Assembly (NCBI RefSeq): GCF_026283925.1
Contig: NZ_JAPDPF010000002.1
Location: 372,001 to 436,000 of the forward strand
Length of the DNA stretch: 64,000 nucleotides
Source of the DNA: Dyella halodurans
GTDB lineage: Bacteria; Pseudomonadota; Gammaproteobacteria; Xanthomonadales; Rhodanobacteraceae
Direction: 5' to 3'
Position numbers and translations under genes: made by a program. The stretch's first letter is position 1. The number at the start of each line of letters is the position of its first letter. Below are positions 1 through 9,616 of the stretch, piece by piece. The notes beneath the pieces are model-generated. The model saw only the letters and a program-made list of their open reading frames with translations, made no database searches and was not told the origin of the DNA.

Positions 1-896
1 ACGACGGTCAAATGGATGGCTGGAAGGCTGTTGCCGACGCGGTGCATGCGAAGGGCGGCCGAGCCTTCATGCAGCTTATCCACGGCGGCCGCCAGTCGCA
101 TGTTGACATGACCGGTGGCGCCACGCCGCTGGCACCGTCGGTGGTGCCGTTCGAAGGCGTAGCACTCACGAAGGATGGCTGGGTGCCGGCGTCGCCGCAT
201 CGAGCGCTCGAAATCGACGAAATCCCTGGAATCATCGAGGACTTCCGCATCGCCGCCCAGCGCGCCAAGGATGCTGGATTCGACGGCGTGGAATTGCACG
301 GCGCCAACGGCTACCTGGTCGACCAGTTCATTCAGGACGGCACGAACACGCGTACGGACGCATACGGTGGTCCGATCGAAAGGCGCGTGCGCTTCCTTCG
401 CGAGGCGACTGAGGCACTCATCTCGGTGTGGGGCGCGGACCGCGTGGGTGTGCGCGTATCACCGTCAGGCGAGTGGGGTGGCATCTCCGATAGCAATCCG
501 GACGCGACGTTCAGTCACGTCGCCAAGGTGCTCGACAGCTACAAGGTTGCCTATCTGCACGTTATCGAGCCCCGCATCAAGGGCGACAGCACTCTGCATG
601 AGGGCCACCCGCCGGTGGCATCCAAGTCCCTGCGACCGTTCTTTTCCGGCTCGATCATCGCCGCTGGTGGCTTTGACGGTGATAGTGCGAACGCCATCGT
701 GGCGGCGGGTGATGCCGACCTGGTCGCCTTTGGTCGCCACTTTTCGTCGAACCCGGATCTCGCGTACCGCCTGCAGCACGGGCTGCCGCTGACTCCGTAC
801 GTACGTGATGCGTTCTGGGGCGGCTCAGAAGAGAACTACTCCGACTTTCCGACCCACCAAGAGTCACAGGCCAAGAAAGACGCCGTGATCGCTTGA
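1..896 (+). CDS. Old yellow enzyme family FMN oxidoreductase (5' partial)
   Basis: The reading frame is open to the window edge, so the start codon lies upstream and about 60-80 N-terminal residues are missing. The protein is an alkene reductase of the old yellow enzyme / NemA family, a cytoplasmic FMN TIM barrel that uses NAD(P)H to reduce activated C=C bonds. Visible family signatures are the HGGRQSH segment, the substrate-binding His/Asn pair in ELHGANGYL, the downstream YGGPIERR stretch and the C-terminal phosphate-binding region AAGGFDGDSA...VAFGRHFSSNPDL. It precedes an MDR oxidoreductase by 52 bases and the pair ends at a strong hairpin, so they are probably one operon for reduction of electrophilic enones or quinones. 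The physiological substrate cannot be read from sequence. Confidence 0.93.
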   Translation, partial: DGQMDGWKAVADAVHAKGGRAFMQLIHGGRQSHVDMTGGATPLAPSVVPFEGVALTKDGWVPASPHRALEIDEIPGIIEDFRIAAQRAKDAGFDGVELHGANGYLVDQFIQDGTNTRTDAYGGPIERRVRFLREATEALISVWGADRVGVRVSPSGEWGGISDSNPDATFSHVAKVLDSYKVAYLHVIEPRIKGDSTLHEGHPPVASKSLRPFFSGSIIAAGGFDGDSANAIVAAGDADLVAFGRHFSSNPDLAYRLQHGLPLTPYVRDAFWGGSEENYSDFPTHQESQAKKDAVIA

Positions 897-948
897 TCGG
901 CGTCGCAATTCGCATCATCAGACAAAGCACCCCTTAGGAGATCCTAAA

Positions 949-1941
949 ATGTCACGCACCTTCCAGTTCGCTCGGGCCGGTGGCCCCGAAGTACTTGAGA
1001 TCAGCGAAGCGCCTGTCGCCACCCCGGGCGCAAACGAAGTCAGAATCAAGGTCAAGGCGATCGGCCTCAACCGCGCCGAATCGATGTGGCGGCGCGACGA
1101 GTACATCGAGCCGGTGAAGTTTCCGGCAGGCCTCGGCTACGAAGCGTCCGGCATCGTGGACGCGGTCGGCCGCGAAGTGAAGGGCATTGCCGTTGGTGAC
1201 ACGGTCAGTGTGATGCCGTCGTTCTCGCAGAACGATTACCACACCTATGGCGATGAGATCCTGGTGCCCGATTACGCGGTGATCAAGCACCCGAAGACCC
1301 TGGGCTTCGCCGAGGCCGCTTCGGTCTGGATGATGTTCGTGACCGCTTACGGCGCGCTCATTGAAGACGCAAAGGTCGGGAAGGGCGACTTCGTGGTGAT
1401 TCCTGCCGCGTCGAGCAGCGTCGGCCTGGCGGCGATCCAGGTTGCCCGGCTCGCCGGAGCGTCTGTGATTGCGTTGACCCGCACCAATGCCAAGAAGAAG
1501 CAGCTGCTTGAAGTGGGCGCCACGCATGTCATTGTCACCGAGGAGCAGGACTTCGCCTCCGAGATTCTGAAGATCACCGAGGGTAACGGCCCGCGCGTCA
1601 TCTTCGATCCGGTGGGCGGCGCGAGCTTCAGCAAACTGGTGTCGTTGCTGCCGTTTCAGGGAATTGCCTTCATCTACGGCTTGTTGGACGAGAAGGAGCC
1701 CACGGCGCTTCCGGTGCTGGACATGATCGCCAAGAATCTTACGGTGAGGGCTCACAACATCTGGATCACCAGCGGCGATGCCGGCCGTCGTAACGCGGCT
1801 ATCGAGTTCGTGTCGAAGGGCCTGGCTAGCGGCGCGCTGACGCCTATCATCGACCGCCAGTTCAAGTTCGAAGACATGGTCGAGGCGCATCGCTACCTCG
1901 AGAAGAATGGCCAGTTCGGCAAGATTGTCGTGACCCTGTAA
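949..1941 (+). CDS. Zinc-independent MDR oxidoreductase (quinone oxidoreductase-like)
   Basis: A 330-residue medium-chain dehydrogenase/reductase. The N-terminal GroES-like half contains GLNRAE and GYEASGIVDAVG. The Rossmann half carries the NADPH-binding AASSSVGLAAIQVA at about residues 152-165. The structural and catalytic zinc cysteines of alcohol dehydrogenases are absent, which fits the quinone oxidoreductase / enoyl reductase branch. The ATG follows an AGGAGAT ribosome site with suitable spacing. It sits 52 bases after the old yellow enzyme gene and is followed by a 13-bp hairpin terminator. Together the two genes look like an inducible reductive detoxification operon. Exact substrate is inferred only at family level. 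Confidence 0.93.
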   Translation: MSRTFQFARAGGPEVLEISEAPVATPGANEVRIKVKAIGLNRAESMWRRDEYIEPVKFPAGLGYEASGIVDAVGREVKGIAVGDTVSVMPSFSQNDYHTYGDEILVPDYAVIKHPKTLGFAEAASVWMMFVTAYGALIEDAKVGKGDFVVIPAASSSVGLAAIQVARLAGASVIALTRTNAKKKQLLEVGATHVIVTEEQDFASEILKITEGNGPRVIFDPVGGASFSKLVSLLPFQGIAFIYGLLDEKEPTALPVLDMIAKNLTVRAHNIWITSGDAGRRNAAIEFVSKGLASGALTPIIDRQFKFEDMVEAHRYLEKNGQFGKIVVTL

Positions 1942-1948
1942 GCACGAA

Positions 1949-1979
1949 GGAACCGCCCGGCGCTTTGCCGGGCGGTTCC
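1949..1979 (+). terminator. Hairpin terminator after the OYE-MDR operon
   Basis: Perfect 13-bp inverted repeat (arms 1949-1961 and 1967-1979, 5-base loop GCTTT) starting 8 bases after the MDR stop codon. It lacks a clear T tract, as often in GC-rich genomes. Confidence 0.75.
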
Positions 1980-2285
1980 GCATGGCTCAACCCTGTCTCG
2001 AAAGACTTCCGGTCGATTTCGCGCCTTTTGAAGCAGTTTGTCGCCGAGAAAACTACGCGAACGGTCGGGCAATCCGACGAAGCCATCGCTGGGCCGGCCC
2101 TGTGGGCGCCAACGTAAATCCGATGACCGTGCCGCACTGCGGCTCATCGTGGCGCATCGAGGCTCCTTGCAAGTGGCGTGGTTCCCTGTGCCGCTTTCTT
2201 AACCCCGGATTTTGTCGCTCCAGGCTCGATGCAAGTCGCGTCGATCGCACTGGAGCCGGAACCTCATTAAACCTGGACTTCCAAA
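1980..2285. other. Intergenic stretch without recognisable gene
   Basis: About 300 bases between the operon terminator and the next start codon. Open frames here do not resemble proteins and have no ribosome site. It presumably carries the promoter of the hydrolase at 2286; no convincing promoter boxes were identified. Confidence 0.5.
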
Positions 2286-3218
2286 ATGACCAACCATACG
2301 CACGTAACCGCCCCCACTCAGTATGTCGAGGCAAACGGCATTCGCTTTGCCTATCGCCGCTTCGGCGCGCGCGGCGGCATCCCTCTCGTGTTCAATCAGC
2401 ACTACACCGGAACCATGGACTATTGGGATCCGGCAGTGACCGATGGCCTTGCCCAGGGGCGCGAGGTGATTCTCTTCAACAACGCGGGTATCTCCAGCAG
2501 CTCTGGGGAAGTGCCGACCACGATTCAGGAAATGGGTGCAAACACCATCGCCTTTATCAAGGCCTTGTCGCTGGACAAGGTCGACGTACTTGGCTTTTCC
2601 ATCGGCGGCATGGTGGCTCAGGAGGTTGCATTGCAGGCCCCTGAGCTGGTTCGCCGCCTGATCCTCGTTGGCACGGGCCCTCGAGGCGGTGAGGGCATCG
2701 CCCCCATGACCAAGGCCGCGGCCGAGATCTTTGGCGCGACGTATGAGCCGGCCGAGCACCTCTGGCTTGCGGTTCACTTTTCTCCCTCCCCGGCGAGTCG
2801 GGCGGCAGGTCTCGAATTTCTCAAGCGCAAGCATCAGCGTCGCGAAGGCCGCGACCCTGAAGTGAATGAAAAAGTGGCGCCGGCGCAAATCGAAGCGCTG
2901 GGCAAGTACGGCGTGCAGTTCGATGGCGTTCTCGATTACTTGAAGGGTATTCATCAGCCGACGCTAATCGTCCAAGGCAGCAACGACGTGATTGCACCGA
3001 CGGTCAATTCGTACACGATGCAGCAGTACATGCCGAACGCTCAGCTCATTCTCTATCCCGACTCCAACCATGGCTCGTTTTACCAATACCCCGAGTTGTT
3101 CGTGGAGCAGGCCGATCAGTTCTTGACCTGGGAGCTTCAGGGCGATGGGCATGTCGGGGCGCAGGCAACCCGCCTTCCGTTCCCGGCGCTGCCGCCCCGC
3201 AGCGGCTCCGACGTCTGA
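2286..3218 (+). CDS. Alpha/beta-fold hydrolase
   Basis: A 310-residue alpha/beta hydrolase. Nucleophile elbow GFSIGG with Ser105, acid residue in GSNDVIAP (Asp234) and catalytic His262 in DSNHGS give a complete triad. The N-terminal HYTGTMDYWDP replaces the usual HG oxyanion motif of many relatives; similar sequences are annotated as general alpha/beta hydrolases or haloperoxidase-like enzymes. No signal peptide, so cytoplasmic. The C-terminal 25 residues after the last helix (from about residue 285) are Pro/Arg-rich and probably not part of the fold. It faces a LysR gene tail to tail. Substrate unknown. Confidence 0.9.
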   Translation: MTNHTHVTAPTQYVEANGIRFAYRRFGARGGIPLVFNQHYTGTMDYWDPAVTDGLAQGREVILFNNAGISSSSGEVPTTIQEMGANTIAFIKALSLDKVDVLGFSIGGMVAQEVALQAPELVRRLILVGTGPRGGEGIAPMTKAAAEIFGATYEPAEHLWLAVHFSPSPASRAAGLEFLKRKHQRREGRDPEVNEKVAPAQIEALGKYGVQFDGVLDYLKGIHQPTLIVQGSNDVIAPTVNSYTMQQYMPNAQLILYPDSNHGSFYQYPELFVEQADQFLTWELQGDGHVGAQATRLPFPALPPRSGSDV

Positions 3219-3475
3219 ATCGATTTCGGGTAATGGCAGCCGCTTAGGCTGTTCCCGGTCGCTAAACCGTGCCTCAGCCGGCTGCCCAAGAATGGCAGCC
3301 GGTTGGGGCCGTTTCATTGTGGCGATCAGGATTACGAGTGCGGCGGACAAATTCCGGATCGATAGATCCAGTGCACCTGAACCAGACTCTGGGTTGCGAC
3401 CCTGAGTCATGGCGTCGACGCTGGTGGCCGGGCCATGCCAGGCTCGCGCGGGGCACCTCGCCAGAGATCTTTCAG

Positions 3476-4375
3476 CTAAAGATTGAAGTCGGGCGCCAGG
3501 CATTCCTCCACGAATGCGGTGAACTGCCTTGCCTTCGCGCTGGCTAAGCGACCGGTGGGATAGAGCGCTGAGAGCGGGATGGCTGGAAGCTCCCAGTCAT
3601 CAAGTACGGCCACCACTTCCCCTGACTTGAGCTCTGGCTGGAATGCCCACTCGGACGCCACGGCGAAGCCGGCGCCGGAAAAGACCGCCGCGCGCAGACC
3701 TTCTGTCGCGGATATGCGCATGCGACCGGAGAGCTTGACTGACATCTCCGCGGTCCCTTTGCGAAAGACCCAGTGTTCTCCACCGTTGAGGTCCCGCGTG
3801 TACACAATCGCGCGGTGCGCAAGCAGGTCAGCGGGAACCTGTGGTGTTCCGTACTTGGCAAAGTATTCCGGCGTAGCGACAACCCGCCGGCGGGCCACTC
3901 CGATTCGTTTCGCCGTCATATTGGAGTCGGCGAGTTCGCCCATTCTCAGTGCCAGGTCGATGCCTTCATTCACCAGGTCGATGTTCCGATCGTCCAGGAC
4001 CAGTTCCAACTCAAGGCTCGGATGGGACTCAAGGAATGCTTCGACGCGAGGAACGATATGGAGTCGGGCGAAGCAAACAGCGGCAGAGACTCGCAGGCGT
4101 CCGGTGAGACCGGCTGCGGTACCCCGGGCCGCCTGCACGGCTTCGTCGGTCTCCTCCATGGCTCTCTTGGCGCGCAGATAGAAGTTCTGCCCAGCTTCGG
4201 TCGGCGTCAGGGTCCGGGTGGATCGGAGCAATAGCTTCACTCCCAGCCATTCCTCCAGTTGAGCAATGGCCTTGGATACCGCGGGCTGGCCCACATCAAA
4301 GTGCCTGGCCGCTGCGGAGAACGAACCGGTATCGACGACCCGTATGTAGATTTCTATCGCCGACAGTCGGTCCAT
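3476..4375 (-). CDS. LysR-family transcriptional regulator
   Basis: A 299-residue LysR regulator. The N-terminal winged helix-turn-helix (residues about 1-60) contains GSFSAAARHFDVGQPAVSKA and the linker helix with LLLRSTRTLTPTEAG. The rest is a periplasmic-binding-protein-like effector domain. It is divergent from the peroxiredoxin-like gene downstream of 4459 and separated from it by about 100 bases, the usual arrangement in which a LysR protein controls its neighbour and itself. The effector is unknown; a redox-active compound is plausible from context only. Confidence 0.93.
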   Translation of the reverse strand: MDRLSAIEIYIRVVDTGSFSAAARHFDVGQPAVSKAIAQLEEWLGVKLLLRSTRTLTPTEAGQNFYLRAKRAMEETDEAVQAARGTAAGLTGRLRVSAAVCFARLHIVPRVEAFLESHPSLELELVLDDRNIDLVNEGIDLALRMGELADSNMTAKRIGVARRRVVATPEYFAKYGTPQVPADLLAHRAIVYTRDLNGGEHWVFRKGTAEMSVKLSGRMRISATEGLRAAVFSGAGFAVASEWAFQPELKSGEVVAVLDDWELPAIPLSALYPTGRLASAKARQFTAFVEECLAPDFNL

Positions 4376-4476
4376 CCTTTCTCTCCGTGGAATGAGCGTT
4401 ATGCAATTTTGCGCCTATTGCTGACTGCAGGGTAGGAATAGAGTGCTATCCACCTTCCTTGCCTGTCCGTCCGGCC

Positions 4477-5136
4477 ATGCCCCCGTCAAACTCAGATTCG
4501 TCGACTCGGCACGCGGTCGATGCTGATGCCGAGCTAGCCATGGCCGCCTCGTCCGAGGCAGCGAGCAAGGCCTTGCGTGCCGGCGCGCGAGCGCCGCTTT
4601 TCGCGCTTCGTGACACCCATGGCCAAGGCGTGTCGCTGGACCGCCTTTTGGATGCGGGTCCCGTCATCCTGCACTTCTTCCGCGGGGCATGGTGTTCGTT
4701 CGGGGAGCGGGGCCTGGCCGATCTTGCGGGCGCCTACGATCAATTCAAGGACCTGGGAGCCAGTGCAATGGCCATTGCACCTCCGAGCAAACCGGCGGCG
4801 CCCGTCCTGCCCCTCCCGATGCCAGAGCTGATCGATGAAAATCTGAAGGTGTCGCGCGCTTTCGGATTGGCCTATGAACTACCGCTGACACTCCGAGCCC
4901 GTTACGAGGAGCTGGGCTACCAACCGCCGGTCACCCGGACCGCCAACAGCTTTCTGGTCCCTATCCCCGCGACTTATCTGATCGACCATGAAGGAGTCGT
5001 TGCATTGGCCTATGTGGATGTCGACTATCGCAACGGCTTTGATGTGGACTCACTCGTGAAAGCTCTCCGCGCCCTGCAGGCCAGGCGCTTGTCAGTTCCT
5101 CGATCGCCGAAACCAGGCACTTCATCTCCTCGGTAG
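4477..5136 (+). CDS. Peroxiredoxin-like (AhpC/TSA fold) protein with altered active site
   Basis: A thioredoxin-fold protein of the peroxiredoxin-like family: PLFALRDTHG at the N-terminus, HFFRGAWC with Cys73 in the peroxidatic position, and PATYLIDHEGVV near the C-terminus. Family members usually read WCPYC after the Arg-Gly; here it is WCSFG, so the second cysteine is missing and the Pro is Ser. It could be a one-Cys enzyme or a degraded one. Start is uncertain: an ATG at 4477 is chosen, but a TTG at 4459 and an ATG at 4540 are in frame and none has a good ribosome site. The first 40 residues are low complexity. Divergent LysR regulator upstream. Confidence 0.8.
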   Translation: MPPSNSDSSTRHAVDADAELAMAASSEAASKALRAGARAPLFALRDTHGQGVSLDRLLDAGPVILHFFRGAWCSFGERGLADLAGAYDQFKDLGASAMAIAPPSKPAAPVLPLPMPELIDENLKVSRAFGLAYELPLTLRARYEELGYQPPVTRTANSFLVPIPATYLIDHEGVVALAYVDVDYRNGFDVDSLVKALRALQARRLSVPRSPKPGTSSPR

Positions 5137-5631
5137 GAGCGGAAAAGCGGAGCAGCTTGATTCCTTGACCTGATCCCAGGCGTGCATTGGCGACCTACGG
5201 GTGGCCCGTCGGTGATGCTTGGAGACTCACTGAGCGCAATGCTCAACCATCTTGGTTGCCGGAACGGCGCCCGCGTCGCCCCGTTCGCGTAACGAGGGGC
5301 CGAGGCTCGCTTGAACGCCGAGGGCGTCGATTCTGCCGAAATCTTCAAATAAGGTGCAATCACTCAATTGCTCCCTCGCAACTTCTGGCACTGTCGAACC
5401 ATCGGGCGAGCAGCGCGTATCCGAATGTTGCGTGCGGCCAAGGCAAGCATGCCCATGGGTTCAGGAGCGCCCACTTCTGGGGAAACGCGACTGTACAAGC
5501 GGCCGCACGCATGGCCTGGCGTGGCCTTGGCTAACCGCAGGGGAAGGAATGCGCGCCTCTAGCGCTCGATACGCTTCGAGTGGCGCCCGCGCTTCCGACA
5601 TACACACCGCTCCATCATTCAGCGCGCACAA
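5137..5631. other. Intergenic stretch without recognisable gene
   Basis: Nearly 500 bases between the peroxiredoxin-like gene and the GST gene. Open frames on both strands are shadow-like with no family resemblance or ribosome site. No clear hairpin or repeat was seen. Confidence 0.5.
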
Positions 5632-6291
5632 ATGACCATGAACTTCGATGACTCTCTGAAGGTACTCGCGAAGAGCGAGCGGCTTGTACTCTACGGCGCT
5701 CGCACGGAAAACAGTCAGCGAGCCGCGATTGCGCTCGTGGAGGCCGGTGTTGTGTTTGAGGCGGCAAAACTCACCGCTGGCTGCAGTGGCCCGATTGCAG
5801 ACCGATTTCTGGGTCAAAATCCGCTTACCGAGGTTCCCGTACTAGCCGCTTACAATGATCAGGAGGTCGTGTGGTCACTCAGTCAGTGGAGCGCCATCAT
5901 GATGGACGCCGCTGCAAGCGCCCCGGGACGGCTTTTGCCTGCGCAACGCAGCGACGAGAGGAGGGCGCTGGAGCGCTTCTTTTACTTCCTTACGGACGTG
6001 ATCGCCCCCAGTCATGCGGGCCGCTATCTCGACCGGGAAGGTGTGCAAGACGGGGCCAAGGCAATGACGGCCCTGACCAGCGAGCGCATCGAACGCTGTG
6101 AATCCTTTCTTGAGTATGGTCCTTACATGGCGGGCGAAGCTTTTGGCCTTGCCGACATCGCGGCATACACGCTGATCCATGCGGTACCGCAAGATCTGCA
6201 CTGGAAGTACTTTCCGTTGCTCACCGACTGGTATGCCAGGGTCGAGGCAAGGCCTGGGGTCAGGTGGGGAATGGCCGCGTTTGGGGAATGA
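5632..6291 (+). CDS. Glutathione S-transferase family protein
   Basis: A 219-residue GST. The N-terminal thioredoxin-like domain has LYGARTENSQRAAIAL and the cis-Pro loop NPLTEVPVL, which binds the gamma-glutamyl part of glutathione. The C-terminal helical domain has the N-capping motif in FGLADIAAYT and ends with WYARVEARPGV. The residue after LYGARTENS in the active-site loop is compatible with a Ser-type enzyme. A second ATG at 5638 is also possible. Cytoplasmic; likely conjugates or isomerises electrophiles. Its closest subfamily (maybe YfcG- or IsoI-like) cannot be decided by eye. Confidence 0.9.
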   Translation: MTMNFDDSLKVLAKSERLVLYGARTENSQRAAIALVEAGVVFEAAKLTAGCSGPIADRFLGQNPLTEVPVLAAYNDQEVVWSLSQWSAIMMDAAASAPGRLLPAQRSDERRALERFFYFLTDVIAPSHAGRYLDREGVQDGAKAMTALTSERIERCESFLEYGPYMAGEAFGLADIAAYTLIHAVPQDLHWKYFPLLTDWYARVEARPGVRWGMAAFGE

Positions 6292-6541
6292 AGGGTTAGC
6301 GCCCGTCTCGCCAATTCGCTCCCCGTCATTTGGATGGGTGGCGCCACCTTCGGCGGCATGGGTCGAGACTCGAAGGGGAGTCCGCAGGCGATGGGCGGCC
6401 AGGAGCCCACAAAGCTTATGTTGCGCTGCAAGGTGGCGTGCTAACCTGAAATTGACGGTGGGGAGCCAACTGGCCTGATGCCGGCCGTCACCCTGACTTC
6501 GTTCCCATTTATTCCGCGAGCGTCACGGCAGAGGCGATTGC

Positions 6542-9500
6542 ATGATGGCTAAGTGTCCGAAGTGGGTCAAAACAATCGCGATAGCCTTGGTGCTTGCGCA
6601 AAGCTGCACGTCGGTGTTGCCTGCTCAAGAGGCATCCGACCTTGTTGCATCACCGACTCCATCGTCAACCATGACGACAGTCGACGCGCGCTCCCGCCGG
6701 CCACTGACCGACTTTTCAATTACGCCATATGCGGCACAGCAAGGGGCTCCTGCCAATGTGAACTGGCTTGCGCAAACCCCGGATGGCTTCCTGTGGCTTT
6801 GCACCTCCGAGGGCGTGGTCCGTTTCGACGGCGTCAGTTTCGAGCGAAATCTAGGGAACGGACTGCCAGGCGATAGCGCCTCTGCGATGTTCGTAGATCG
6901 AAGTGGCGACCTTTGGGTGGGATTCAATGATGGGCGCATCGCGCGTCGCGCCAATGGCGTCTTCAGCGAGATTGACCAAGGCCTTCCAAAAGCTGGACGA
7001 ATTATCTGGTCGATCGTGCAAGATGCGGGCGGGAATATGTGGGCCACCTCTGGATATGGCCTCTACTACTTGGACGGGTCCTTGTGGCGAGAAGTTGGAC
7101 ATGACGTTGGAGCAAACCCTGGCTCCGTGTACGGCCTCGCTGGACTGCTTGATGACGGACGCTTATTTGTCGCAAACAATAAAAAGGTTTGGTTCCAGAT
7201 ACGTGGAACCATGTCGTTCGAACCAGGCGACAGCAAGGAAATCTGGCGATCGAAACTTGGCTTTGACTACACGCAGCTGCCACCCGGCCCTGCGGTCGAC
7301 AAGCTCAAGACGATCATCGAGCGGCCGCTTGGCATCTCGCTCCGCGCTATCTCAAGAGATGCGACCGGCGCCCTTTGGGCACTGGGAGATAATGTCGAGC
7401 GGTTCCACTGGGTGGGATCGCCAGGCGGTAAGCAACAACTAGTGGTCGACGAGCTGAGCTACAGCGCCGACGCCTATGGTCTGTTTTCCGACCGTGAGGG
7501 CAACGTCTGGACGGCCAGTATTGACGGCATCCGGCGCTTAAGACCAAACAAGTTTCAAAGCGTCTTTTCGAAGGACACCGTCCCACTGGCTGGCCTCGTT
7601 CGAGGCGTGCACGAGGATATCTGGATCGTTCCAACGCAAGCCGGCGACGTCTACGACGTCACTATGGAAGGATCCACAAAATGGGACGCGCTTGGGCGTG
7701 GGTTCGCGTCGGCTTCAAGTGATGTGGACGGGAACATTTGGTTTCTGAAGAACGATGCGGATCCGAAGAACGATGACATTCGCATCCTCAAAGACGGAAA
7801 GTTCGAGCATCTTCCTTATCCGAAAGGCTTGAACGGCCGCGCGGTGGAGACGATCCTGAGTGACCCTGCCGGCGGTCATCTGTTGGTCTCTACGCTGGGC
7901 TTGTACCGCTACAAGGATGGCGCGTGGCTGCCAGACCCCGTTTATGTGAATCTCCCACGAGATCCGCCGAGAGGGGCACGCTCGGACCGGTTTGGCCGAG
8001 TCTGGATCATGTACGCCGACAACAGGGTTGCCGTGATAGACAAGTCTGGTCCGACGATGTTTTCGTCGGAGAACGGGCTGTCAGTAGGGGATCCTTGGTC
8101 TGTCTATGTTGGTCCAACGAAGACGTGGGTGGTAGGTCTGAGTGGGATTGCCTATCTCGATGGCAACCGCTTCGTTTCCGTTTCGCCCGTGATCCGGTCA
8201 AATGGTGAGGCACTCAAGCGAATTCTGGACGCCGTGGAGACGAGCGACGGTGATCTATGGTTGAATGCCGGCGCTGGCGTCGCGCACATATCTCGAAGTG
8301 AGATACGCCGCGTGATGGAATCGCCTAGCCAAAGGCCAATCGCGGATGTCTTGGATGAAGAGGACGGACTCCAGGGTGGTCTCGTCCCCGATAACTTCAC
8401 TGTCTCAATGATCGTGGATAAATCTCGGCGGCTATGGGTGGTACGCGCCCAAGGTGTGTCTTGGATAGATCTCGATCATGTCCCGCACAATGCGGTGCCT
8501 CCCCTGGTTTCTTTTACGCGAATGGACGCAGATGACAAGCATCTGGCGACACTTCCCGCCATGAAGCTTCCGGCATTGACACGTTCCGTACGAATTGGCT
8601 TCACCGCGCCATCGCTATCGATACCAGAGCGAGTCAGGTTTCGAGTCAAACTGGATGGATTTGACACCGCTTGGCAAGACGCTGGCGCAGTCCGATCTTC
8701 CACCTACACCAATCTGGGACCAGGGAAGTACAAGTTTCTGGTGCGTGCATCAAACGAAGATGGACTTTGGGGCGAACAAGATGCCTCGCTATCGTTTGCA
8801 ATTGCGCCGGCCTATTACCAAACGTGGTGGTTCCGAGCTATCGCCGTACTTGTCGCGCTCTGCGCTCTCTGGCGACTCCTTTCGCTGCGCATTCGCCAGT
8901 TGCAGTCGAGACTTCATCTGCAACTTACGACGCGGCACGCCGAGCGGGAGCGCATCGCCCGAGAGCTGCACGATACCTTGATGCAAGGCGTGCACGGCCT
9001 CTTACTTCAGGTTCAATCATGGTCCGGCGATACCTCTTTGGCGGAGAGTCGTCGCGATCAAATGAAACGTGCTGAAGACCAAGCGCGCAGTATGTTGATC
9101 GAAGGTCGCGACCGCATCATAGAGTTGCGTAATTCAACGTCTGTAGACGCTAACTTGGAGCATAATCTCCGAGAAATATGCGACGAAAGCGCAGCGATTT
9201 ATGCGTCGACGTTCGTACTGACGAGCGAGGGTGTTGCCCGCACTTTACGTGCGGAAAGCGCAGGCGAAGTTCTCAACATTGGCCGTGAAGCTATTCGAAA
9301 CGCATTCGCGCACAGCCATGCATCCAAGATTTCGGTGCATGTGCGGTATGGTGCCGATGGCCTGCATATGTTGGTGAGTGACGACGGATGCGGTATCCCT
9401 GCAGACATTCTTAAAGCGGGTGGGCGAGACGGGCATTGGGGCATCGTGGGCATGAGGGAGCGTGCCAAACGGATTGGAGCGTACCTGGAAATCCGGCGCG

Positions 9501-9616
9501 GGAGCCAGGCGGGCACCGAGTTCGTACTAAAGGTTCCTGCTAGCGTAATTTATGTCGCGCCCGCCCGAAAAGTAGTTCGCATGATCGACGTAATGCGCTC
9601 AAAGTTCCGCTTTTGA
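6542..9616 (+). CDS. Large hybrid-sensor histidine kinase with beta-propeller input domain (orphan)
   Basis: A 1024-residue membrane sensor. An N-terminal signal/anchor is followed by about 600 residues of two-bladed-propeller-type repeats (recurring patterns like DGFLWLCTSEGVVRFDG, GDLWVGFNDG, GNVWTASIDG; Reg_prop family). A Y_Y_Y-type beta domain follows (about 680-760, ending GLWGEQDASLSFAI), then a transmembrane helix near 765-785. The kinase core is HisKA_3 type with His810 in RELHDTLMQG, the ATPase N box around Asn920, the DDGCGIP box and a GIVGMRERAK segment. Such kinases usually pair with a LuxR/NarL-type response regulator. None lies within the next 10 kb, so the partner is elsewhere. 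Base composition is more AT-rich than the neighbours, hinting at acquisition. Confidence 0.92.
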   Translation: MMAKCPKWVKTIAIALVLAQSCTSVLPAQEASDLVASPTPSSTMTTVDARSRRPLTDFSITPYAAQQGAPANVNWLAQTPDGFLWLCTSEGVVRFDGVSFERNLGNGLPGDSASAMFVDRSGDLWVGFNDGRIARRANGVFSEIDQGLPKAGRIIWSIVQDAGGNMWATSGYGLYYLDGSLWREVGHDVGANPGSVYGLAGLLDDGRLFVANNKKVWFQIRGTMSFEPGDSKEIWRSKLGFDYTQLPPGPAVDKLKTIIERPLGISLRAISRDATGALWALGDNVERFHWVGSPGGKQQLVVDELSYSADAYGLFSDREGNVWTASIDGIRRLRPNKFQSVFSKDTVPLAGLVRGVHEDIWIVPTQAGDVYDVTMEGSTKWDALGRGFASASSDVDGNIWFLKNDADPKNDDIRILKDGKFEHLPYPKGLNGRAVETILSDPAGGHLLVSTLGLYRYKDGAWLPDPVYVNLPRDPPRGARSDRFGRVWIMYADNRVAVIDKSGPTMFSSENGLSVGDPWSVYVGPTKTWVVGLSGIAYLDGNRFVSVSPVIRSNGEALKRILDAVETSDGDLWLNAGAGVAHISRSEIRRVMESPSQRPIADVLDEEDGLQGGLVPDNFTVSMIVDKSRRLWVVRAQGVSWIDLDHVPHNAVPPLVSFTRMDADDKHLATLPAMKLPALTRSVRIGFTAPSLSIPERVRFRVKLDGFDTAWQDAGAVRSSTYTNLGPGKYKFLVRASNEDGLWGEQDASLSFAIAPAYYQTWWFRAIAVLVALCALWRLLSLRIRQLQSRLHLQLTTRHAERERIARELHDTLMQGVHGLLLQVQSWSGDTSLAESRRDQMKRAEDQARSMLIEGRDRIIELRNSTSVDANLEHNLREICDESAAIYASTFVLTSEGVARTLRAESAGEVLNIGREAIRNAFAHSHASKISVHVRYGADGLHMLVSDDGCGIPADILKAGGRDGHWGIVGMRERAKRIGAYLEIRRGSQAGTEFVLKVPASVIYVAPARKVVRMIDVMRSKFRF

